Assembly: GCF_964340395.1 (NCBI RefSeq) | Contig: NC_135569.1 | Coordinates: forward strand, 1,300,342-1,325,341 | DNA length: 25,000 nt | DNA from: Glandiceps talaboti | Taxonomy: Eukaryota; Hemichordata; Enteropneusta; Spengelidae | Direction of reading: 5' to 3' | Shown: in pieces, positions 1-18,913 of the stretch | Layout: each line of letters begins with the position of its first letter | Numbering within the stretch: position 1 is the first letter of the stretch | The notes under the pieces: model-generated | The model's database searches: none | Told to the model about the DNA's origin: nothing | The model's input: only the letters and a program-made list of their open reading frames with translations | Position numbers and translations under genes: made by a program

Positions 1-1516
1 CTTTATCTATGAATATTTTACGGAGATCGGAAGAACTTGAAAGAATAAAGCCACGGGATGTTTTACAGCAACTTTCCGGTATCACGTCTGATGGACCCGC
101 TCCCTGAAGGCCCGATATCTGAGACCCCAGATAACCGCCTTCATTTTCTACTATCTTTACGTACTTATGTATCAATCATCCGGGTCCTAAGGCCTCGTCT
201 GTACACAAGAATTTACATACAGAAGAAAATTCGGACACGTTTCATTTAAAATATCGACCCGGTATTATTTCTCGCAAGAGATTTTACTTCAGAAGTTGAC
301 TTTTTTCGTCAAATGAAATATAAGAACAGGAATCTAGTTTCTGCTCATATAATTTAGTAATTTCCAAAAGAAAATCTTCAATTTCTACAAAGTGACTGTC
401 AAATTTATTGGTTCGCCTCACAAAAGTGAAATGAGTACTGCAATACACCAAGGGGCATGCGCGCATATTATTTACATAATTTATGAGGTACGGAAGAATT
501 ATTTTTAGATTTACCAGTATTCATTTCTGCGTTTTACAAATTATCAGGTTTAGAAAAATAATTGTAGTAAGGGATTGCATACACATTCAAAGAGGAGGGG
601 GGGGGGCATTTTTTGGGGGTAGGGTCACAATTTTCCATGCAAGTTTTTGTGGGTAGCTATTTTTTGTACGATGATATTTCTGAACGTCATAGATATTTCA
701 ATGACAGCGGAGGGGGAGGTCAGTGATTTTTGTGCAAGGTCTTGGAGGAGAGTCAGGCTGTTCACGTACGTGGACTTCTGAAAAATACCGCCCCTCCCCT
801 CTGTAACGTATGTCCACTCCCTATTTCACTAACGAGACTGACGGATATACCTAGTTTTAAAGGCTTGGTGAATCATTCATCAACGGTATAGAGATTATCT
901 CTGAATGTAAGATACCGCTAATAAGGAGTTTACGAAGCTGTCGTTGTTGCCAAATAAATCCAGAGATAATCTCAACCACTTTCCCGACATGATGATAAAG
1001 CAATTTTTTGTAATTCCAGTAAATTCTAAATTTGTTTGAGTCCGACACGTTCAATGTTGATTATCCCGGTAATGCCAGTACTATGACGGATCGCTATCTT
1101 CGAATTCGTCGTTCGTGAAAGTACGCGTTCACGCTGCTGATCAAGGGATTCTAGGGTCATAAGTGTAATCAAAGGTAAAAGAAGTACCGCTGAAATTCAT
1201 GTAAATCAAGTAATTGAACTGTCGGCATTTTGTCACTACACGTAAGATCTCTGGACCATATCGATAACGCAATTTCTCTGATTCTAATGATAGATTTGTT
1301 TTTTATTCAAAGTGGAAGGATGATTTATTTAAACACGAACAAGCTTTTATCCATGCAACTGGGCGGTAAGATCTGAGAGATGTACATGGAAAGATGCCGT
1401 CGGTTGTCAAAGTCAGACATTGTCCCGGGGCAGCTGTATATTTTTGACAGGGGTGTACAAGGAGAGGAAGAGAGGGGGTGGCACGCGCACGTAGACACAG
1501 AAATAGAGACAGAAAC

Positions 1517-1517
<1 letters not shown>
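1..1517. other. Non-genic region with degraded interspersed sequence
   Basis: No convincing gene. About 590-800 is G-rich on this strand (GGAGGGGGGGGGGCATTTTT, GGGGGTAGGGTCACA, GGGGGAGGTCAGTG) with C-rich sequence following, resembling a decayed interspersed repeat. The rest is AT-rich and featureless; short open frames show no recognisable domain. Confidence 0.6.
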
Positions 1518-1609
<92 letters not shown>

Positions 1610-1665
1610 AGGGAGAGAGAGGGGAGAGGGGGGAGGGAGGGAGAGTGAGAGAGAAAGAGAGCTGT
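1518..1665. repeat. (GA)n and polypurine tract, ~145 bp
   Basis: An almost pure AG repeat to about 1602 is followed by G-rich purine sequence to about 1663, with few pyrimidine interruptions. Arg/Glu- and Ser/Leu-rich open frames on both strands here are repeat artefacts. Confidence 0.97.
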
Positions 1666-2206
1666 TGAGGTAAATATATTATGAATGTATATATCTTTTT
1701 GTTTATACCTCATTGCAGAAGGGGAAGTATTCACATCTGGTGTAAGATTTATTTGCAATTAGTTAGCCCATAATATAATGATTCTGTAGAACAAGATAAG
1801 AATTCAAAACAAGCTGACTGAACGTGCGTAGCTAACGACTTTTATAGCCCCTTTGAGTTGTTATATGAGAAACAAGGTAATGAATTTCATTCCAGTAAAT
1901 CACATTCATGGCCTTAGATGTAAAGTACATTAGAAGAATATTAGTAATGACAGAATGTCGGCATATAGTTACTTTCATGCCAAAGATGTGTACTTTATCA
2001 TTACCTGTACCCGGTTAACTTGTAATTGTATGTAGGCCCTTTGCATGTTCTTGCGCATGTCACCCATGTCTGTACCTGACACTATATTTATGTTCATCGC
2101 ATACTGTCTGTCGGTGTCTAGCAGGGTAACCGTTGACTTAATATCGGATTCTTAGAATTGAAAGGCATTGCTCTTTCTACATGTCTCTTGACATTCACGT
2201 GTATGT

Positions 2207-2497
<291 letters not shown>

Positions 2498-2550
2498 ATC
2501 GATATAGGATTTCTAACACTAATAGTATAAGTAGTGGTTTGTAAACTAAC

Positions 2551-2775
2551 CTCGATGGCCTCTATCTCGGTTAATATAAACATCTCTGCCAACACTTTCA
2601 GATTTCGAAGCAAAGTCACGGGAACGAGGTACAATTTCAACCAAATCGCACACACACTGAACATTTTGCGGTCTACGTTTAAGAACACCATGAATAGGGA
2701 CAGGTCCGTCGGGAGGCATTCATCCACACATAGCCATGTTGTAGCCATCAGGAGAACAAATACACGGCAGTCAAA
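2551..2775 (-). CDS. Possible internal exon of an unrecognised minus-strand gene
   Basis: On the minus strand an acceptor (CTAATATAG) at 2776 and a donor (GAG|GTTAGT) at 2550 bracket exactly 225 nt with one open frame of 75 codons, containing MATTWLCVDECLPTD and MFSVCAIWLKLYLV. It is hydrophobic and I do not recognise it. The segment is flanked by the two compound microsatellites. The plus strand is open here too, so this could be chance. Confidence 0.22.
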
Positions 2776-2924
2776 CTATATTAGTTTTCAATATTTTAAT
2801 GACTTTTCCAGAAAAGAAGCGAGTATATGCCGTTTAATATTCACTCTTTACTTACACTATGGACAACATCCTCTATGTTATGATGAAAACATGTGAATAA
2901 AAACTCATGCACTACAACATTTAT

Positions 2925-3135
<211 letters not shown>

Positions 3136-3273
3136 GAGTCAGAGAGGGAATATTCGACGTAGGGTTTTCTTTCGCTTAACAATTACGGATTCGTACTTGG
3201 TCGAACAAACCGAACAAACTATTGCCGACAATAGCCTTGTGGTTTTTACAACGTGGTGGGCACTTTAAATGAA

Positions 3274-3329
3274 AACATTGGGAACTCCCAACACTGATGA
3301 GTCGTTGAAGGGGCGACGACGAAAATGTT
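3274..3329 (+). ncRNA. Hammerhead-ribozyme-like fold (possibly inactive)
   Basis: CTGATGA (3294-3300) is followed by a stem GTCGTT/GACGAC (3301-3306 with 3315-3320, one G-T wobble) and then GAAA (3321-3324), which is the hammerhead catalytic core. AACATT (3274-3279) pairs with AATGTT (3324-3329) in the position of stem III, and GGGAACTCCC (about 3280-3289) forms a hairpin in the place of stem I. Against activity: the nucleotide at the cleavage position is G when pairs are aligned strictly, and AACA is left unpaired before CTGATGA. It may be a relic of a ribozyme-bearing retroelement or chance. Confidence 0.3.
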
Positions 3330-4529
3330 ATTTCTAAGAAGGTATTGGAAGCTAAAAACTACACGGTTCGTTGGTCATCATTCAACCTCTCTAAGCAACT
3401 CAGACTTATCCACGTAATATGTACTGCACCGTACTCACATTTACATATAGATGTGAGAATGTTAATCAATAAATATATATTGCCAATTAATATTTAGCGT
3501 TTATATGCAAATTATGTGTACTCCTATAGGAGTCTCCCAATTGACACTGTCAAATACGATAGTAAAGGTCTTGTGATGATTTGGGAATGCATGAATATAT
3601 AACAACCTATTAGCCTACAAACGCTAACCATAGGGAGCTAGTCTTGTATTTACAGAGGGGAGGGGGTATCAAGCTAAGTATATCGCGTAAAATGTGACCA
3701 GCCCCACCCAGTCTTCTAAAAAGCGGTCTCCCTCAATATACTTTCTCTAACGCATTACCTCCCCTATGTGCAAATATTTCAAAATTATGGGTCAAATATC
3801 TTTCAGACCTGAAAAAAGACACAAGTCCCAGAATATATGGGGAGGAGTTAATCCCACCGTTGCCACCACACTGATGATTTTAAAAGCATTGGTTGTTTTA
3901 CCACTGCTACCAACACAGTGTGGAGGCATTGTATTAAGCTATTCCTGTGTTTGGATCCGAGTACATTGCAGAGTTGAAGGCCAGAACTCCAAAATACTCT
4001 ATAGATGCACGATTGACATTCTCTGGACCGAGGTCAATATCCCCACTAACTCTACAACATATGCGTCCTGATATCTTTCCACACTGTTCCCCGGCCCCTT
4101 TTATTCCTGTGAGGCACACTCCACTAATCACACGTGCACCACTACTAACAATATGTATTCACTGCATGGTTGGCAGCGTGATATTTATACGATGATTGCC
4201 CGTTACAATGGTGGCAGTTGTCGGATGTGATAGCGGTGGTAGCGATTGGATGCGTACATCACAAAATAATGAAAGTTAGATAATCATATAAAAAGGCGTC
4301 AAAGTAAAATGTGACTCTCCTCAAATTTCCCGTTTTCTAAAATGTGGCTCTCCCCGATAACAGATTTGTAAAATTTGACCCCGGCCCGTAATTACTGACG
4401 GCTACTTTAAAGCATATGTTACAGTGGTTTCTAGAAATAACCACTCTGAAATTTGATATTTATCCTTGTTGACGAAATACATCCCAGTCAGTACAGAGGG
4501 CAATGCTGGCTATCACAAAGACAAAAGAT
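3330..4529. other. Non-genic region with degraded repeats
   Basis: Blocks of the type TAAAATGTGAC plus C-rich sequence recur around 3690, 4308, 4340 and 4370, suggesting fragments of one repeat. A minus-strand open stretch at about 4144-3934 (ISGVCLTGIKGAGEQCGK, CCRVSGDIDLGPENV) is Gly/Cys-rich, but I cannot tie it to a family and do not call it a gene. Confidence 0.5.
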
Positions 4530-4600
4530 TCTACAGTTTCGCCACTAGGAGCGCTGTTCAGAAGCAGCTTTTAGACTAAAAGTGGTCGTCAAAGTTGAGT
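4530..4600. repeat. Dispersed CCACTAGGAGCGCTG-type repeat
   Basis: GCCACTAGGAGCGCTGTTCA followed by AAAAGTGGTCGTC resembles 21090-21150 (GCCACTTGGAGTGCTGTTCA, then AAAAGTGATTGTG) and the shorter 11203-11225 (GGCCACTGGGAGGCGCTA). It is likely one interspersed family. Confidence 0.5.
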
Positions 4601-4640
4601 ATGATAGCTTCCTTTGAATGAATCACCATTTCCTAGTTTT

Positions 4641-4825
4641 TCGCAACCCAGAGACTTGTCTTGGTGTTACCATCTCAAGAAGCTCTCTAACCCAGAGACT
4701 TGTCTTGGTGTTACCATCTCAAGAAGCTCTCTAACCCAGAGAATTGTCTTGGTGTTACTATCTCAAGAACCTCTCTAGTTCAGAGATTTGTCTTGGTGTT
4801 ACTATCTCAAGAAACTGTCTAAAGA
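4641..4825. repeat. 4 x 44 bp minisatellite
   Basis: Units starting AACCCAGAGACTTGTCTTGG begin at 4645, 4689, 4733 and 4777. The first two are almost identical and the last two carry accumulating changes (AATTGTC, AGTTCAGAG). No gene is visible nearby. Confidence 0.95.
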
Positions 4826-6042
4826 TTTATTTAGCGATATTTTGTTAACTGCTAAGTGTACTGTTATATGATTTTAGCCATCATTTTCCTCATACCCTCT
4901 TGTGATGCTTCTTGAATCAAATCACTGTAAGTTGGGTATCCAAAATATTGTGTATTGCATAGTGACCACCCTGAGAAGATACTCCGAGTGTGTGCCATCT
5001 AAAATTGTTGGGAAATAGTCCTAAAGGGTATTAATAAACAGGGCTACTCTTGATCTTTGTCAAGAGAGAAATTGGGATAGCTGTGATGTCATCATGAACA
5101 CTTGCAGGAAATCCCCAAAGTAGCCGTACATACATGTGTCAAGTACAGTTGGGCTTATTTACACCAAAGTTGTGTATATTACAACATGCTACTTTATCCA
5201 CAAAAATAATGAAAATAATATGTAAATTGATAGCAGTAATCATATAATATAGTTTAGACAGAAATAAGTGTGACCAGCCTTCTTCTTTGATATTGACTTT
5301 ACAATGTCTGACGTCCCTGTACATGCAAGAATGATAAATGGAAGTAATATTGGTACGTGTCTGCTGTGAAGTACAATACATCATTCACATGTCTATAGTT
5401 TATATACCTGTTATCATAAAGTCATGGCAGATACAAAGACCATCAGTACTCTTGTAGCATTACAATAACACCTCACACAATCAAAGAGTGAAATAAACAA
5501 AACAGATAACTGGAAACTATTACAATTTTATTAGGTTGACGCGACACTTGAAAGTCAATAATACACAGAGACCTTAACAGTAAACAGCGTCCTCTAACAA
5601 ATACTGGAATGATGCAAACTGAATCATGTGAATTTTTGACAATGGGGGCGCTATTTATTGTGCTTTCAGTTGTTTCAGATGTCAAACTGACCATTTTCAA
5701 AAAAATTTGAGATGGGTACTCTCCTACTTCCATGTAAGAAGTTACTTGATGCGGTTTGCATGTTAAAATTTACCAAAGTTACATAAATTTGGGTTTAATA
5801 TACTCAACAAATCAATAAATTGATAATTTGTACACAGAAAACTCATTTGTTTGTTCTGTTATGGTGTAAGTATGCAGTTTCCTAACTTCAGCTTATGTAG
5901 TGAATTTAATCAGATTTGAATCCAAAAGATGAATTTTAGGGACTTCAGTCAGTTTACTTCTATCACTGTACACTCTTGGTGTACTACTTAGGGCCTTGAC
6001 TCAGGAGTGGCTGATGATGTTTTTCTTCTACATGAAAGTTAG
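4826..6042. other. AT-rich 3' flank of PSMC2 without visible genes
   Basis: No coding exon is recognisable on either strand; open frames up to 86 codons are unremarkable. Further AATAAA-type signals for minus-strand transcripts occur (for example TTTATT at 5527), so longer PSMC2 3' UTR forms are possible. Confidence 0.5.
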
Positions 6043-6301
6043 TTAAAGGGGGACACCACAGTAGGAAATACAGGCATTTTTGTAAACTTAGAGTTCTGGA
6101 GTTATATCATAATTTTATTCTGCTTACATTACCCAAGAGACTGCTGGGAAACATTGAGTTGAAACTTATTCCTCATCCATTGTTCAGTGGATGTCCTTGT
6201 CATAGACACACATTGACTCATGGGAGTCAGTAGACATCTATATATAATAAGACCCAAAGTTGTGAAAATGTCTCAACTTCCTGCAGTGGTGTTCCCCTTA
6301 A
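6043..6301. mobile_element. 259 bp MITE-like element with TTAA ends, in the PSMC2 3' flank
   Basis: The left end TTAAAGGGGGACACCAC and the reverse complement of the right end, TTAAGGGGAACACCAC, are near-identical, and both begin at TTAA. TTAA target duplication is characteristic of piggyBac-type elements, so this may be a non-autonomous relative. No transposase frame is present. It begins 98 bp downstream of the PSMC2 stop. Confidence 0.8.
6114..6119 (-). terminator. Likely poly(A) signal AATAAA of PSMC2
   Basis: TTTATT on the plus strand is AATAAA in the PSMC2 direction, about 280 nt after the stop codon. I find no AATAAA or ATTAAA between it and the stop. It lies inside the TTAA-ended MITE. 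Confidence 0.45.
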
Positions 6302-6398
6302 ATTATAATTTACCCTCAAAAAGAGTAAAAAAAACAGGCAAACAAAGTAAAAAATCCTGGTTCTAATGTATTAACATCTATAGTTGAGAATGTTTTGT

Positions 6399-15216
<8,818 letters not shown>

Positions 15217-15600
15217 TTTGTTCCCTTCCACTGAGAATTTATATGCAGAAAATGTGACTTCAGCAGTGAAGTTCTTCAACACGAAAATACAAAATGGACG
15301 ACGATCCAGAATGCTTTGCGATTTCTGTGCAGCGCCTCGATTCGATGAAATAGGTAGATCTTACTTCCTTTGTTTTTTATCGCGGCATCACATCGTGAAG
15401 ATCTGTGGCGATGTTGTTCACATTGCTCCTTGTGACATTTAAGAAACCCAAAAAATAAAAGTAACAATAAAAAAACTAAAATTAAGAATTAACTTACATC
15501 ATATCGACACCCAAAAAAGAAAGTTTGAAATAGCAATGAAAAAATGTGTGTTGTTATATTGTGTCAGTCTGCAGTCTTTTGCTATAAAAGTTACCTCGCC

Positions 15601-15629
15601 CACAGACAAGTAAGAGATACTTGTCTGTG
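15601..15629. repeat. Perfect 12 bp inverted repeat with 5-nt loop
   Basis: CACAGACAAGTA (15601-15612) and TACTTGTCTGTG (15618-15629) are exact reverse complements around AGAGA. It lies in the divergent promoter region, about 390 bp upstream of the PSMC2 ATG. It could be a protein-binding dyad or a MITE remnant. Confidence 0.8.
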
Positions 15630-15948
15630 CCTCACCATACTACCACATGGTATACTAGTATTTTGATCTGAGATGATAATGACATTACTACCGTGGCATA
15701 TGATACCTCAGTTAGCTATATTCCACTGTAAACAGAATATTGCAATAAATTAGGCTTGCCTGATATAGCGTAGTCTGGATGGATGACCAGACTGTGGTTA
15801 TAAATCGTAACGATAGACTAGATATAGCGAAAAACAGGATAAAACATTGAGACACTATTTTGTTGAACACTCAACATGGAGACATGACTAGGAAGGTGTT
15901 ATTAGAAACATGATTACTATGATCAATTACGTCTGTCTTTATTTCTAG

Positions 15949-16031
15949 AGCAAATTTGATGTCAGGAACGACGTTGCCATCCGGATCGCCAAATACCGGC
16001 ACTCGAAGAATAGACGTCAAGGTAGAAACAA
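15949..16031 (+). other. Candidate small exon in the intergenic region
   Basis: A good acceptor (TTTATTTCTAG) and two possible donors (AAG|GTAGAA at 16021 and ACAA|GTAAGT at 16031) bracket a CpG-richer open segment. One frame starts ATG at 15960 and reads MSGTTLPSGSPNTGTRRIDVK. With the 16021 donor it would join EXOSC10 exon 2 in phase 0, giving an alternative N-terminus. The opposite strand is also open across here, so this may be noise. I do not recognise the peptide. Confidence 0.2.
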
Positions 16032-16632
16032 GTAAGTAGTTACGCTCCGTGTGTTATTAAGGTGTGGTAATATTAGTGTGTAATTTGGTGTGACTAAATA
16101 TATTGGCCGTGTTGTTCAAAGTAAGTTTACCCTAAACATGCTAAAGGGAAATTACTTCACGGCGATTGTTCTTGCGACATAGTATGCATTCTTTTTCATG
16201 AAATATAGGCGGCCAACTCTGTAGAGATAGCTGTTTTCGGTTTTAATGGACATATTCTGGAACTTGTGCGTGATTTTGGGTGTTTTTTTCCTGGCATTTG
16301 TTTAATGTAACACTGTAATAGATAAAAGTTCATGTCGTTCGCTACGAACTCCGGATGAAACCTCCACAGTTGTTCAGCGATCTTTTTCAATACTTATTTG
16401 GTTGAGGGCGCACTCACCTGCTAATGATTTAGCCTCGCTTGATTAATATATTTCGCGATTACCGTCGACGTAGATCAACTAACTGTAACGACGATCGTCT
16501 AAATGGTCAGGGGGGAAATCTTGTTGTTCCTTTAATACTACTATACTAGTAATAGTATACAAATATCTCAGTTCATAAGTTTTCGTGTGTGCACTTTGAC
16601 CCGTGACGTATTCTGTGAGCACATGTTTTAAA

Positions 16633-18913
16633 ATGGCGGAGGATACAGAGAAACAGGAAGGCAGTGGTACATCACAGCAACTGGGCTCGTCTGACGTTGA
16701 ACCATTTTTAGGTGAATACAAAGATGTGAACAGCTTTGCACAGGTGAGTGTTTATCGTCATAGATAGATCAAGTACAACCAACGTCTAGATTATGTAGTA
16801 ATTGCATTTAATATACATCGTGATGATCGTATTTCGTAGAGAGAACCGCGGAGTGACTAGCGACTATGAGTTTTATTATTGTATTTGTAGTTGTACCATC
16901 GGAATGAGTTACATATCTCAGCCTCAGACCACAACATGTGTTCTTAATTATACACGTCGTTGCTTTTCGTAACTGGTTTCAAGGGACGCGTGTAGAATAA
17001 TGTCCAACCACTGCAGGTCATAGTGAGTCTATTCCGATCACTATTGTTAATTAAAGTTCAAACCTATAACTTATAATATAGAATATGTATAATTTTATAA
17101 ACTTAAGTTATAAGTCAAAATATGGATTAGAAATGGGTATTTTGGATTATTAAAACTACTTTACCATGTTTAGTCTTTTAAAAAAAGGAAAAAATGATCA
17201 TGCGCAACAATAACATAGATCACGTCTGTGTTTGCAACTCAATCATCATTGTCTCAAAGTTACTGTATAACAGTATATACTGTATAAAAACAGTATATAT
17301 CAATTATCATTTTATTTCTGTCCATGGATCATGGAGACTTTGTACCTACATGTATGGATTGAAGGTAGTCTTTCTACCTTCATGTTGCACATAAGGAAGT
17401 GATTTGTAAACAAACAGGTTGTTACAAAAATAGAGATGAAATCATGGTCCTTCAGATCATAAAGAGATTTTGTTAACTCATTCACATATGTGACTAATAT
17501 TGTCTTATTTTACAGAAAGCATTGGGTACATTGATGCAAGCTACTAAATGTTCAAATAGTTTGCCAGCCACAGGTGATGATTATGAGTTCTATTCTAGCT
17601 TTGATAATATCAGAGATTTCTACACTGATCATGGCAGAAAATTACTAGATAAGTGAGTATCTCAGTTCTTGTTAGCTGCAATACTTGTAGAGTTTGTTGT
17701 GATTTTGAGGGTTTTTCTTCTGTTTTTGTACTTTTTTTTGTTCCGGTGTTTAACTGGAAGCAAACGTGTGATTTTGTACAAATAAAATAATGGAACTACT
17801 GTACCCTCTTGTGTACCCTACAACATGAAACAACAACTGTATCTTTACTTGCTGATAGCTCACTTTCCATAGTAATACTAACAGCATACCAAGAGTGATT
17901 GTTATTTTACTTGCCCATAGCTCACTTTCCATAGTAATACTAACAGCATACCAAGAGTGATTGTTTTTATTTTACTTGCCGATAGCTCACTTTCCATAGT
18001 AATACTAACAGCATACCAAGAGTGATTGTTATTTTACTTGCCCATAGCTCACTTTCCATAGTAATACTAACAGCATACCAAAAGTGATTGTTTTTATTTT
18101 ACTTGCCGATAGCTCACTTTCCATAGTAATACTAACAGCATACCAAAAGTGATTGTTTTTATTTTACTTGCAGTATTACCGATATGATGAGACATCAAGG
18201 AGTAAGAGGTAATGTGAGAGAAGACAGTAGAACTGTGGAAATTGATGATAAAATGGATGCCATCATTGATGCTAATGATATTATATTAGAAAGAGTGGTA
18301 GGTCTAACATAATAATAATAATGTTGGGTTCTTATATAGCGTTTTCCTACAATGTGCTCAAAGCGCTTTACAATTATTACCCCTGGCTTGGATCAGAACA
18401 GCACAACGGCCCTTCAGTCTTCCTCAACTCCCCGGGGAGCATACAATCCATTGCAGCCATTTAAGCGCATAGGATTAAAGCCTTCACATTGCAACCTATG
18501 GCCACTATTGACATTGCTTCATTACAATGTCTGTCTTGACAAACATCAAACCAACATTGCTATATTTTATTGTTGTGAGTAAATGTTGGTTGTATTTCAA
18601 CCAGATATAGCATTCTCTTAACGTAGTTTCAATCAAATCATTTTTGTGAACTCATAGAATTGTATAACCACATATTGTTGATCAATTCTGCCATGTGATT
18701 TTGGCCCTTAGTTTTCCTCAATTGAGGTGCCTTTTGTGATAGGTGGGTAATAGGAATATGGTGAGTGACCTCAAAGCTGTTTAAGATAACTGTTGATTTG
18801 TTCCTTTACAGAGTACAATGTTGGATGAAGCATCAGGTATTAATAAAACTGCCAAACCAGTTCTTCCACCAGGAGCTAAGGACAATATTGTGGTATCAAG
18901 TTGGAATAGAAAG
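16633..18913 (+). CDS. EXOSC10: EXOSC10 exons 1-4: PMC2NT domain
   Basis: Residues 1-158. Exon 1 is poorly conserved and acidic. Exons 2-4 contain blocks shared with human EXOSC10: [36 protein letters not shown] and VVSSWNRK. This region corresponds to the PMC2NT domain, by which Rrp6 heterodimerises with its cofactor C1D/Rrp47. That role is family knowledge and not visible here. The exon 2/3 junction forms Asn (AA|T) and needs acceptor TTGCAG at 18173, the last unit of the intron 2 array. Confidence 0.92.

Larger units (their letters stand above)
15217..16632. promoter_or_regulatory. Head-to-head intergenic region between PSMC2 and EXOSC10, probable bidirectional promoter
   Basis: The start codons of the two divergent genes are 1416 bp apart. 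Near the EXOSC10 start are a CRE-like TGACGTA (16604-16610) and AAAATGGCGG (16630-16639), which matches the YY1 motif often found at the 5' ends of housekeeping genes and overlaps the ATG itself. I see no TATA box placed convincingly for either gene. CpG dinucleotides are denser at about 15960-16020 and 16380-16640 than in the introns. Shared regulation is inferred from the orientation only. Confidence 0.45.

Noticed and set aside
22-35. AGATCGGAAGA, identical to the start of a common sequencing adapter
   Set aside because: The match stops after about 11-12 bases and the sequence continues as ordinary genomic DNA. An 11-mer match is compatible with chance.
3934-4144. Gly/Cys-rich minus-strand open stretch with a possible acceptor
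   Set aside because: No recognisable domain, no second exon, and the opposite strand is equally open; noted only in the region entry.
16196-16390. 64-codon minus-strand frame in the promoter region (KKIAEQLWRFHPEF...)
   Set aside because: It begins at TTG without an upstream ATG, shows no family I recognise, and lies between two gene starts. Composition alone is not enough.
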